DNA from: Halomonas salinarum
GTDB taxonomy: Bacteria; Pseudomonadota; Gammaproteobacteria; Pseudomonadales; Halomonadaceae
Reading direction: 5' to 3'
Assembly: GCF_012062845.1 (NCBI RefSeq)
Contig: NZ_WWNB01000006.1
Location: 102,337 to 166,336 of the forward strand
Length of the DNA stretch: 64,000 nt
The position numbers and the translations under genes were made by a program. Under the pieces are notes generated by a model. That model was not told where the DNA came from and made no database searches. It saw only the letters and a program-made list of their open reading frames with translations. Position 1 is the first letter of the stretch. Each line of letters starts with the position of its first letter. Below are positions 39,922-48,228 of this stretch, piece after piece.

Positions 39922-40532
39922 ATCTTGTCCGGCTGGTGCCGTAGGCCGTTCAGCAGCGTCGATAGCAGTTGGTCGAGCAATTCCTCGACTTCCAGCTGCT
40001 GCCCCTGCCAATAGCCCAGGCGCTCGTTGAGGCCAAGCTGAACCAGGCCATGCACGCTGCCCCACAGGGTGCGAGCTAGGCGGCGGGCCTCCAGGTCATC
40101 GATCGCTGGCTGGAATTCCTTGAGGGTCGCCTCGACCCGCACGAACAGCGCCTCGATCATGTCGTTCTGGCGCTGGTCGAGCTCGCCTTCCTGCGCCAGG
40201 GGGTAATCGAACAGCAACTGCCAGCGAAAGGGAGCGGCCTTGGCGAAATACCAGTAGGCCTTGGCAAGGCCGGTCAGCCGCGTCTCGGGGCCACCGCTCT
40301 CGAGTCCCTCGATGGCACCGCGAAGATGGGCCAGCGTCTCGATATTGACGTGCTGCAGCAGGTTATTGAAGCTGCCATAGAGTTTCAGCAGCGTGCTGGG
40401 GGCACAGCCGACCTCTCTGGCCAGCGCGCGTAGCGATAGCGTATGGACGGGGTGCTCCTTTAGCCAGGCATCACAAGCTGCCATGACCTGAGCATGCAAC
40501 GCCTCGGGCGCGTGCTGTCTGGGACGTGCCAT
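39918..40532 (-). CDS. TetR/AcrR family regulator
   Basis: A 204-residue TetR protein with the helix-turn-helix LSLRALAREVGCAPSTLLKLYG and a helical ligand-binding domain (SVHGLVQLGLNERLGYWQGQ). It overlaps the downstream transporter/acyltransferase gene by four bases and probably controls that operon and itself, presumably in response to a lipid, fatty acid or membrane-active compound. No palindrome is clear in the 213-base gap upstream. Confidence 0.9.
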   Translation of the reverse strand: MARPRQHAPEALHAQVMAACDAWLKEHPVHTLSLRALAREVGCAPSTLLKLYGSFNNLLQHVNIETLAHLRGAIEGLESGGPETRLTGLAKAYWYFAKAAPFRWQLLFDYPLAQEGELDQRQNDMIEALFVRVEATLKEFQPAIDDLEARRLARTLWGSVHGLVQLGLNERLGYWQGQQLEVEELLDQLLSTLLNGLRHQPDKM

Positions 40533-40745
40533 TGCATCCTCGCAGGTACGCTATACGGCTAGGGGCGGAAATGACATTATCGCATGTCTCGAACAGCGTT
40601 TTATATCAGCATACCGCCCCTTCATACAATCACAACGTCGTCAACGGCTCGCCCGGCGGCGCTTTGCAGCGCCAAAGCTCTTGGTTACCCTGAGCCACCG
40701 CGCTTAAGTGCCCAATACGCGCCAAGAAAACCTACTGGAGAGCCC

Positions 40746-41432
40746 ATGGCCGGTCGCTTGCACATCGCGCCGCTTGACCTGCCCCGCCTGCTGCCTGAGC
40801 TCGTGATCAACGAGCCGTTGCTGACCGGTGCCAACCTGGCGCCCCGCCAGGGCCTGTCGATGATCCGACTCGACGCCGGCAGAGCGCATCTGCGCCGCGC
40901 CTTCTGGGGGCTGACGCCACCGTGGCTCAAGGTGCTCGACCACGCTCCTCACTGCGCTCGGGCGGAAAGTCTCGATGAGCGCAAGATGTTTACCGAGGCC
41001 TTCGCCGCTCGCCGATGCCTGATCCCGGTCAGCGGCATCTACGTGTGGCGCGCCATGCCCCGCGGCAAGCAACCCTACCTGGTGACCCGCGCCGATCGCG
41101 GCCCGTTGCTGCTCGCCGGCCTATGGGCGCGTTACCACACCACCCTGAGCGCCTTTTACGATTCCATGGCACTGATCACCGTGGCAGCACCGTCGCTACT
41201 GACACCTCTCACCGACCGGCTGCCCGCGGTCATCGGTGCCGATCAGGCAGCGGCCTGGCTCGACCCGGCCACCTCGCTCGACAAGGCTCGCGCCATGCTC
41301 AAGCCGGCCTCAAGGGAACTGTTAGGCGCTTTTCCGGTATCAAGACGAGTGAATAACCCGCTGAATCAGGAATGGGCCTGTGGGCATCCCACCGGCCCCA
41401 TGCTGCGCAGCCAGCCCGAACAGGAATCATGA
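40746..41432 (+). CDS. SRAP-fold (YedK/HMCES-like) protein lacking catalytic residues
   Basis: A 228-residue protein with the SRAP layout: NLAPRQ, FWGLTPPW, RCLIPVSGIYVW, GKQPYLV, ALITVAAPS, DRLPAVI, VSRRVNNPLNQ. Active SRAP proteins crosslink abasic sites in single-stranded DNA through Cys2, aided by Asn, Glu and His (N75, E105 and H160 in E. coli YedK). Here position 2 is Ala (MAGRLH), the Asn of NARxET is Cys (HCARAES), the Glu of FEW/YEW is Val (IYVW) and the His of HDR is Thr (TDRLP). All four are changed, so catalysis as known looks impossible. The start follows GGAGAGCCC. The stop overlaps the M16 peptidase start. Confidence 0.85.
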   Translation: MAGRLHIAPLDLPRLLPELVINEPLLTGANLAPRQGLSMIRLDAGRAHLRRAFWGLTPPWLKVLDHAPHCARAESLDERKMFTEAFAARRCLIPVSGIYVWRAMPRGKQPYLVTRADRGPLLLAGLWARYHTTLSAFYDSMALITVAAPSLLTPLTDRLPAVIGADQAAAWLDPATSLDKARAMLKPASRELLGAFPVSRRVNNPLNQEWACGHPTGPMLRSQPEQES

Positions 41433-44332
41433 TGACCCTCACGCCCCGCTTTGGCCCCAAAGGCCGCTATCTCAACGTTCTGGCGCGCCTGACCGTTAGC
41501 AGCGTTTTGCTGATGCCACTCCTCGCGCCGACGCTTGCCAGTGCCGCGACCACGCCTGATGCAACGCCGCAGGCCTCACAAGAGGCAACATCCGAGACCG
41601 AGACGACCGCGCTGCGCACCAGCCCCAACGATAACCGCGACTACCGCCTGCTGACGCTCGATAACGGGTTGACCGTGTTGCTGGTCAGCGATAGTGAGGC
41701 CGACAAGGCCGCCGCTTCGATGAACATCGATGTGGGCAGCGCAAGCGACCCCGAGGACCTTTCAGGCCTTGCCCACTTCCTTGAACACATGCTGTTCCTG
41801 GGCACCGACGGCTACCCGGCCCCCGACGCCTACCAGAGCTACATCAATCAGCACGGCGGCAAGCACAACGCCTTCACGGCAAGCCAGGACACCAACTACT
41901 TCTTCGATATCGAACCCGGTGCCCTGCCCGGCGCCCTGGACCGCTTCAGCCAGTTCTTCATCGCGCCACGCTTCAACGCCGACAAACTGGAGAGCGAGCG
42001 CAATGTCGTCCATTCTGAGTATCAGGCACGACTGCGCGATGATGGACGCCGAGAGAATGATGCACTCGATCAGGTGCTCAACCCCGACAACCCGACCACC
42101 GGTTTTTCGGTGGGCAGTCGTGCCACCCTGACCTTGCCCGATGACGCCGAGACACCGCTGCGCCAGCGAGTCATCGACTTCTTCAATGCACACTATGGTG
42201 CCAGTGTCATGCACCTGGCCCTGGTCGCTCCCCAGCCGCTGGATGAGCTCGAGGCCATGGTCCGCGAGCGCTTCGCGGCGATAGATAACCGTGGCCTGAG
42301 CCGCCCTGAGGTCGAAGCCCCGCTGGTGCGCCCCGACAGCCTGCCGCTGTCACTCGAGGTCGCCTCGCTGCGCGATGAGCGAAAGCTGCGCTTTATCTTT
42401 CCGGTGCCCGACCCCGAGTCCTTCTATGCCACTAAACCGGCTTCCTTCATCGCTAACCTTCTAGGGCATGAAGGCAAGGGCAGCCTGCTCGAGCAACTGC
42501 GCAAGGCCGGCCTCGCCGATGGCCTGTCGGCAGGCGTTGGTCGTGGCGATGGAAAACACGCCCTCTTTACCGTCGGCATCAGCCTGACGCCTGAAGGCGC
42601 GCAGCAGATACCGCAGATTCAAGCCAGCCTGTTCGAGGCCATCGACAAGATACGCGCGCAAGGACTCGAGCCGTGGCGTTATCAGGAGCAGGCTAGTCTT
42701 GCCGAGCAGGAGTTCCGTTTCCAGCAGCACGGTTCGCCTCAGCATGACGCCACGCGCCTGGCCATGAACCTGGCGCATTATCCGAGCCATGACGCCCAGT
42801 ACGCTCCCTACCGCATGGATGGCTTCGACAAGGCACTCATCGAGGCGTATCTGGCAGCGCTGACGCCAGACAACCTGTTGAGGGTTTACCGCGCCCCCGA
42901 GGTCGAAGGCAACAACACCTCGCCCTGGTTCGATGCGGCCTATCGCATCGACACGATACCGGATTGGGCGAATGCCTCGCCCCTCGGCGGGCTGGCACTG
43001 CCCGAGCCCAACCCCTATATTGCCAAGGACCTGAGCCTTGGCGATGGTCAGAACTCATCGCCCGAACGCTTGCTGAAGGCTCAGGGGGCCGAGCTATGGC
43101 ATCAGGCCAATACCGACTTCGACACGCCCAAGGTGGAGTGGCGCTTCAGCCTGCAGCACCCGGCAGCGGCAGCCAATGCCCGCGATGCTGCCCTGACACG
43201 GCTACTCGCCGGCTGGCTCAACGATAGCCTCAACGAGACCCTCTACCCGGCACGGCTTGCCGGCCACCAGTTCAATGCCTATGCCCATGCTCGCGGCATC
43301 ACGCTTGCCTTCTCTGGTTGGCGCGACCGCCAGCCTCGGCTGATCGAGCGGGTGCTCACGCAGCTGACCGAGGGCGAGATCACTGCCGACAGCGTCGAAC
43401 GGGTCCGCCACCAGCTTGAGCGCGAATGGCGTAACGCGCCCGAATCCGCGCTTTACCAGCAAGCCAACCGCACGCTGGGCGAAGCGCTGTTACGCCCCCA
43501 ATGGCCGGCGGCTGTCATGCTCGACGCCATCGAAAATCTGGATACGGCGGCCCTTCGCGACTATCGCGAGACCTTCCTCGGTTCGCTGCGCCTCGAGGCC
43601 ATGGCGGTCGGCGATCTATCCAAAGCGGTGGCCCGCACCACCGGTGAATCGGTCATCACCACCCTGGCGCCGAACCTGAATGCCCAGGCAGTACCTGACC
43701 TCGAGCCGCTGGATATCTCGAGCACCCTGCCCGACCTGACTCCCCACAGTACTCGCCAGGACTCGCTGGTGCTGCGCTACCTGCAAGGCAAGGCTCGTAC
43801 GCTGGACGAGCAGGCACGCCTGGCCGTCCTCGGCCAGATGATCGCCACGCCCTTCTACACCCGGCTGCGTACCGAACAGCAGCTTGGCTATATCGTCAAT
43901 GCCAGCTACATGCCGCTACTCGACGCCCCGGGTCTCAGCCTGCTGGTGCAATCGCCGGACACCGACAGCGAGATGATCGGCCAGCGCATCACCGACTTCC
44001 TCGACGAGTTCGACCAGACCCTCGCCGAGCTCGACGACGCCAGCCTGGCGCCCTACCGCCAAGCCGTGCATGACCGCCTGCTGGAGCGTGACACCTCGCT
44101 TGGCGAGCTCGCCAACCGGCATTGGCAAGCCCTGGCGCGTGACGATACCGGCTTCGATCATCGCGAGCGCCTGGCCAAACGGGTATCGACGATCACCCCG
44201 GCGGCATTGCGTGACACCTGGGCGGAGCTTCGCGAGGCACCAGCCGCCGACATCACCTTCGATCCCGGCGATAGCCCAAGCGATGTGCTGGCGCTGACCG
44301 CTGAGCTCACGCCACTTCCCGAGGCCAACTGA
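41429..44332 (+). CDS. Pitrilysin-type M16 metallopeptidase, exported
   Basis: A 967-residue insulinase-family peptidase. A signal peptide (about residues 1-41, LTVSSVLLMPLLAPTLASAA) precedes the N-terminal catalytic domain with the inverted zinc motif HFLEH (GLAHFLEHMLFLGTD) and its distal Glu in SERNVVHSEYQ. The inactive C-terminal half includes FYTRLRTEQQLGYIV, typical of pitrilysin. Periplasmic degradation of small peptides is expected. The start ATG overlaps the SRAP stop; a second ATG follows at once, so either may be used. Confidence 0.93.
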   Translation: MMTLTPRFGPKGRYLNVLARLTVSSVLLMPLLAPTLASAATTPDATPQASQEATSETETTALRTSPNDNRDYRLLTLDNGLTVLLVSDSEADKAAASMNIDVGSASDPEDLSGLAHFLEHMLFLGTDGYPAPDAYQSYINQHGGKHNAFTASQDTNYFFDIEPGALPGALDRFSQFFIAPRFNADKLESERNVVHSEYQARLRDDGRRENDALDQVLNPDNPTTGFSVGSRATLTLPDDAETPLRQRVIDFFNAHYGASVMHLALVAPQPLDELEAMVRERFAAIDNRGLSRPEVEAPLVRPDSLPLSLEVASLRDERKLRFIFPVPDPESFYATKPASFIANLLGHEGKGSLLEQLRKAGLADGLSAGVGRGDGKHALFTVGISLTPEGAQQIPQIQASLFEAIDKIRAQGLEPWRYQEQASLAEQEFRFQQHGSPQHDATRLAMNLAHYPSHDAQYAPYRMDGFDKALIEAYLAALTPDNLLRVYRAPEVEGNNTSPWFDAAYRIDTIPDWANASPLGGLALPEPNPYIAKDLSLGDGQNSSPERLLKAQGAELWHQANTDFDTPKVEWRFSLQHPAAAANARDAALTRLLAGWLNDSLNETLYPARLAGHQFNAYAHARGITLAFSGWRDRQPRLIERVLTQLTEGEITADSVERVRHQLEREWRNAPESALYQQANRTLGEALLRPQWPAAVMLDAIENLDTAALRDYRETFLGSLRLEAMAVGDLSKAVARTTGESVITTLAPNLNAQAVPDLEPLDISSTLPDLTPHSTRQDSLVLRYLQGKARTLDEQARLAVLGQMIATPFYTRLRTEQQLGYIVNASYMPLLDAPGLSLLVQSPDTDSEMIGQRITDFLDEFDQTLAELDDASLAPYRQAVHDRLLERDTSLGELANRHWQALARDDTGFDHRERLAKRVSTITPAALRDTWAELREAPAADITFDPGDSPSDVLALTAELTPLPEAN

Positions 44333-44420
44333 TCGCCGCTTCCGTCGTGTCATGGGCCGTGTCATGCGCGCCGTTTTTCTCCGACGCGGCGGGAGCCCCC
44401 AGATAACAGGATGCCCCGAC

Positions 44421-44463
44421 ACGACGACGCCCAAACCTTGTCACAAGGGTCGGGCGTCGTCGT
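44421..44463. terminator. Bidirectional terminator
   Basis: ACGACGACGCCC (44421-44432) and GGGCGTCGTCGT (44452-44463) form a strong stem; the loop holds a second small hairpin (CCTTGTCACAAGG). It lies between the convergent peptidase and sbcB genes. Confidence 0.75.
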
Positions 44464-44502
44464 ATTGATAGCGTGTCGAAGGCGCCATTGACGCGCCAGG
44501 GG

Positions 44503-45996
44503 TCAGGCGCCGAAGGCCTGAGCAGGCATGATCGCCTCGACGTGCATCACCAGCTCCTCCAACACCTGACGTTCGCCGTCCTCGAGGCTTACCTGATTCA
44601 GGCGCTCGATCTCCCGAGCGAAGCCCTGCAGGGTCAATCCACCCAGGCTCGCATCGTTCATGCGCGACCAGCGATAGGCGTCCCATTGGACCTGCTCATC
44701 GCCTTCCAAGGTGTCGGGATAATTGCGTGCCCGAAAGCGGAACAGCATTTCCTCGAGGCGCGGGTCCTGAAAGGCAAAGCTGGCCCCCACCAGGTCCCAG
44801 GGGTCCGACTCACGCACCCGCTGCATCTGCTGGCGGTCGGCCGGCGAGAAGAAACCACCGGAATAAAGCATCAGGTCTGGGTCCTGCGGCCCCTCGGGGG
44901 GTGGTTCGGCGAACACACCAGCGGCGCGGCTCGCCGCCTCGGGAGACGCCGACAACTGCTTCCAGTGCTGGCGACAGGTTGGCAGATCAAGCCCCAGGCG
45001 CTCGACGATATCGCCATACTCTCCCTTGCGCTCACCACTCGTATCCTTCAAGTAACTCACCGGCATGAGCACGGGGCTCTTGTTGAGGTGAATCACCTTG
45101 AGGGGGATGCGGGTTTCGCCCTCGGCGAGATCATCGGCGCCGACGAATACCCGGGCACGGATCTCCTCGACGGACAACTCGAACAACGGCGTCGGGTCCA
45201 CCGCCAGGTCATAGACAATCACCCCGTTGGGGTTACTGGGATGCTCGGCCAGGGGCATGACCAGAGCACTGCAGGCACGACTCGCCGGATAACGGCGCGA
45301 GATATGCAGAAGCGGCTTGCGCGAGGCGATGTCCAGGCGCTTGGCGACCTCTCGCTTGCTGCGCAGTGCCAGCAGGTAGTCGAAGAGCCCCGGATTGCAG
45401 GACTTGAGGAGCCGCCCCAGGGCGATAGTCGCGCGCACATCGGCAAGGGCATCGTGAGCGCCGGCATGCTCAATGCCATTGGCGGCGGTCAGGTGCTCGA
45501 GCTTGAAACTCGGCGCCCCGTCCTCGCGCTTGGGCCACGCGATGCCTTCGGGACGCAGGGCATGGAAGGCTCTCACCACATCGATCAAATCCCAGCGCGA
45601 GTTGCCGTTCTGCCATTCCCGCGCATAGGGATCGAGGAAGTTGCGATAAAAGAGATGGCGACTGACCTCATCATCGAAGCGCAGGCTGTTGTACCCCAGC
45701 GCACAGGTACCGGGCTCACTCATGGCGTCGTTGATGATACCGGCGAACTCGGCCTCAGGGACGCCCCGGCGTTGCGCCTTCTGCGGCGTGATGCCGGTAA
45801 TCAGGCAGGCCTGGGGATGTGGCAGGTAATCATCGGCTGGCTTGCAGTAGACGTCGATCGGCGCGCCGATCTCGTTGAAGTCGGCGTCGGTACGGATCGC
45901 GGCAAACTGCGAAGGTCGATCGCGACGAGGATCGGCCCCGAAGGTTTCGTAGTCATGCCACAGGAAGGTCCGTGGTGCGGCGGGGGACGGCGCCAT
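44503..45996 (-). CDS. sbcB: Exodeoxyribonuclease I
   Basis: Degrades single-stranded DNA 3' to 5' in recombination and mismatch repair. The 497-residue DEDDh enzyme shows WHDYETFGADPRRDRPSQFA (Asp, Glu), YNSLRFDDEVSRHLFYRN and AHDALADVRATIALGRL, and C-terminal ExoI SH3-like and helical regions. The ATG at 45996 has AGGAGAGCC upstream; a GTG ten codons earlier is rejected. It sits with min genes on the same strand. Confidence 0.95.
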   Translation of the reverse strand: MAPSPAAPRTFLWHDYETFGADPRRDRPSQFAAIRTDADFNEIGAPIDVYCKPADDYLPHPQACLITGITPQKAQRRGVPEAEFAGIINDAMSEPGTCALGYNSLRFDDEVSRHLFYRNFLDPYAREWQNGNSRWDLIDVVRAFHALRPEGIAWPKREDGAPSFKLEHLTAANGIEHAGAHDALADVRATIALGRLLKSCNPGLFDYLLALRSKREVAKRLDIASRKPLLHISRRYPASRACSALVMPLAEHPSNPNGVIVYDLAVDPTPLFELSVEEIRARVFVGADDLAEGETRIPLKVIHLNKSPVLMPVSYLKDTSGERKGEYGDIVERLGLDLPTCRQHWKQLSASPEAASRAAGVFAEPPPEGPQDPDLMLYSGGFFSPADRQQMQRVRESDPWDLVGASFAFQDPRLEEMLFRFRARNYPDTLEGDEQVQWDAYRWSRMNDASLGGLTLQGFAREIERLNQVSLEDGERQVLEELVMHVEAIMPAQAFGA

Positions 45997-46096
45997 GAAA
46001 GGCTCTCCTGGCAGGCTAAATGACACCTAGCCTAGCACAGTCCCCCGCTCGACTCAGCCGCCTCACCGACGGCCCAGATAACACCCTCAAACACTC

Positions 46097-46348
46097 TCAG
46101 CTGCGCGGCAGCGTCACATTGAGCTCGAGTACCGAGCAATCATCATCGCGATCAAGGCTAATGTTGATGGCGTCCTGGTCAACCTTCACGTAGCGGCGGA
46201 TCACCTCCAGCAGTTCACGCTCCAGCATCGGCATATAGTCCGGCTGGTCACGTTGCCCTCGCTGGTGAGCGACAATAATCTGTAGGCGCTCCTTGGCGAC
46301 GGAGGCGCTCTTCTTGCGCTCGCCTTTTAAGAAATCCAGCAGTTTCAC
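46097..46348 (-). CDS. minE: Cell division topological specificity factor MinE
   Basis: Stimulates MinD ATPase and drives pole-to-pole oscillation. The 83 residues have the N-terminal MinD-binding, membrane-targeting part ([21 protein letters not shown]) and the C-terminal dimerisation domain ending [10 protein letters not shown]. The start overlaps the minD stop by four bases. The minC-minD-minE order is standard. Confidence 0.97.
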   Translation of the reverse strand: MKLLDFLKGERKKSASVAKERLQIIVAHQRGQRDQPDYMPMLERELLEVIRRYVKVDQDAINISLDRDDDCSVLELNVTLPRS

Positions 46349-47163
46349 CGACGACCTCCCCCGAACACGCGGCTCAGCAGCCCTTTCTTTTGATACTCAT
46401 GGAAACGCAGCGGCACGGTCTCACCGAGCAACCGCGAGACGGTGTCGGTGTAGGCCTGTCCGGCATCACTTTTCTGGTCGTGGGTGACCGGTATCCCCTG
46501 GTTCGACGCTCGCAGCACCGCCTCCGACTCGGGAATCAGGCCAATCAGGTTAATGGCCAGAATCTCGCAGATATCATCGAGGTTGAGCATATCGCCGCCA
46601 TCAACGCGGGACGGATTGTAGCGAGTGATCAGCAGGTGTTCCTTGATCGGTTCGCGACTCTGCTCAGCACGACGGGTCTTCGATGACAGCAGGCCGAGAA
46701 TACGGTCTGAGTCACGCACCGACGACACCTCGGGGTTGGTCACCACCACCGCCTCATCGGCGAAGTACATGGCCAACTGGGCGCCACGCTCGATGCCTGC
46801 AGGTGAGTCACAGATGATGTAGTCGAAGTCTTCGACCAAGGCATCGAGAATCTTCTCGACGCCTTCACTGGTCAAGGCATCCTTGTCGCGGGTCTGTGAG
46901 GCCGGGAGGATGTGCAGGTTTTCGACCCGCTTGTCGCGGATCATCGCCTGATTGATCCCGGCATCCCCTTGGATGACGTTCACCAGGTCGTAGACCACGC
47001 GGCGCTCGCAGCCCATGATCAAATCGAGGTTACGCAGGCCAACGTCGAAATCGATCACTACGGTCTTGTTGCCACGCAGCGCCAGCCCAGTGGCGATGGC
47101 CGCTGCACTGGTCGTCTTGCCGACCCCGCCCTTGCCGGAGGTCACTACAATGATCTTGGCCAA
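46345..47163 (-). CDS. minD: Septum site-determining ATPase MinD
   Basis: Membrane-cycling ATPase of the Min system, recruiting MinC and responding to MinE. The 272 residues have the deviant Walker A ([16 protein letters not shown]), the [11 protein letters not shown]alker B region, and a C-terminal amphipathic membrane-targeting helix ([11 protein letters not shown]). It begins 46 bases after the minC stop and overlaps minE. Confidence 0.98.
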   Translation of the reverse strand: MAKIIVVTSGKGGVGKTTSAAAIATGLALRGNKTVVIDFDVGLRNLDLIMGCERRVVYDLVNVIQGDAGINQAMIRDKRVENLHILPASQTRDKDALTSEGVEKILDALVEDFDYIICDSPAGIERGAQLAMYFADEAVVVTNPEVSSVRDSDRILGLLSSKTRRAEQSREPIKEHLLITRYNPSRVDGGDMLNLDDICEILAINLIGLIPESEAVLRASNQGIPVTHDQKSDAGQAYTDTVSRLLGETVPLRFHEYQKKGLLSRVFGGGRR

Positions 47164-47209
47164 GATAAGCTTCCTGTTGCTAATGAGATAACGGATCGCT
47201 GCCCGACTT

Positions 47210-47950
47210 TCAGGTCAGGGCGGCGATCGCCAGCTGGTCTTCGCTCAGGCTGACCTGGACGGTACTGCCCAGCAGTCGCGGATCAATGTCTTCCAGCCGC
47301 TTGTAGTTGCCGGCCACCGACAGCAGCTCGGCGTCCAGCTCACGACAAAAGATAGCGGCTTCATGATCGCCATGGATACCGGCCAGGGCCCGTCCTCGCA
47401 AGGCACCATAAACGTGAATGTTGCCAGCCGCCAGCACCTCGGCGCCGGCATTGACCGCACCTACCACCACTAGGTCACCTTCCTGGGCGCTGACCTGTTG
47501 GCCCGAACGGACGGTACCACGAAAGATGCGTCCCGTCGGCGTGGCCAAGGCAGCCGCCGGGGTGTCGTCCTGTTCGACCGGCTCCTCGGAGGGCGGCGTG
47601 ACGCTCTCAAGCGATCGCGACCGCAGCTCCTGTGGCGGGAACCAACCTAGCCCCAGCGCCCAGGCTGATTGCTTGACCGGGTCCCCTCCCCCGCGTACCG
47701 CTACTGGCAAAAGCTTGTTGGCGCGGCAGACGGCACAGATCCGCTCCAGCGACAGATGTGGCTCGTCGAGCTTCTCCACACTCAGCACGACAGGGGTGTG
47801 CTGGAAGAAGGCGGGTGATTGGCTAAGTTTGCCGGCCAGCTGGTCCCGGATGCGCTCGGGATCGCCGCTGGTCAACTCCATGACCGTCATGGGTAACATG
47901 CCACCCTTGAAGGTAAATGCCATGCTGGCCCTGTCCATCTTGAGACTCAT
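47210..47950 (-). CDS. minC: Septum site-determining protein MinC
   Basis: FtsZ assembly inhibitor. The 246 residues have an N-terminal domain (MSLKMDRASMAFTFKGGMLP), an acidic Ala/Pro/Glu-rich linker (about 110-140), and a C-terminal beta-helix domain (GTVRSGQQVSAQEGDLVVVG, ALRGRALAGIHGD) that binds MinD. The ATG at 47950 has GGAG ahead and gives the family N-terminus; a longer frame is rejected. It diverges from the DUF349 gene across 278 bases. Confidence 0.96.
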   Translation of the reverse strand: MSLKMDRASMAFTFKGGMLPMTVMELTSGDPERIRDQLAGKLSQSPAFFQHTPVVLSVEKLDEPHLSLERICAVCRANKLLPVAVRGGGDPVKQSAWALGLGWFPPQELRSRSLESVTPPSEEPVEQDDTPAAALATPTGRIFRGTVRSGQQVSAQEGDLVVVGAVNAGAEVLAAGNIHVYGALRGRALAGIHGDHEAAIFCRELDAELLSVAGNYKRLEDIDPRLLGSTVQVSLSEDQLAIAALT

Positions 47951-48228
47951 TGCCGGACTCCGCAGCGGGTGATTAAGATTAAAGCTAAGCGAGGGATAGC
48001 GACCCTGCAACTGATCATAAGACCAAGAGGCCAAGCTGTCAGCGATTGTCTTGCTCGGGTTTTGTTTATGATCCCCAAATTGGCCCCCGGCGGCACAGCT
48101 TCCACGTGGCAGGGAAGCGCTGTCCTCCATGGCGGCAGGACTTTTCCGGCTCTTCGTCACATGCTTAGATGGACAGTCATCGCCATGGTGCGGTGCAGGC
48201 CCCGCCCATACAGGAACACCACATCATC

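Noticed and set aside
44473..46023. 516-codon open frame antisense to sbcB
   Set aside because: sbcB has all exonuclease I motifs on the other strand; the antisense frame is a by-product of GC-rich codon bias.
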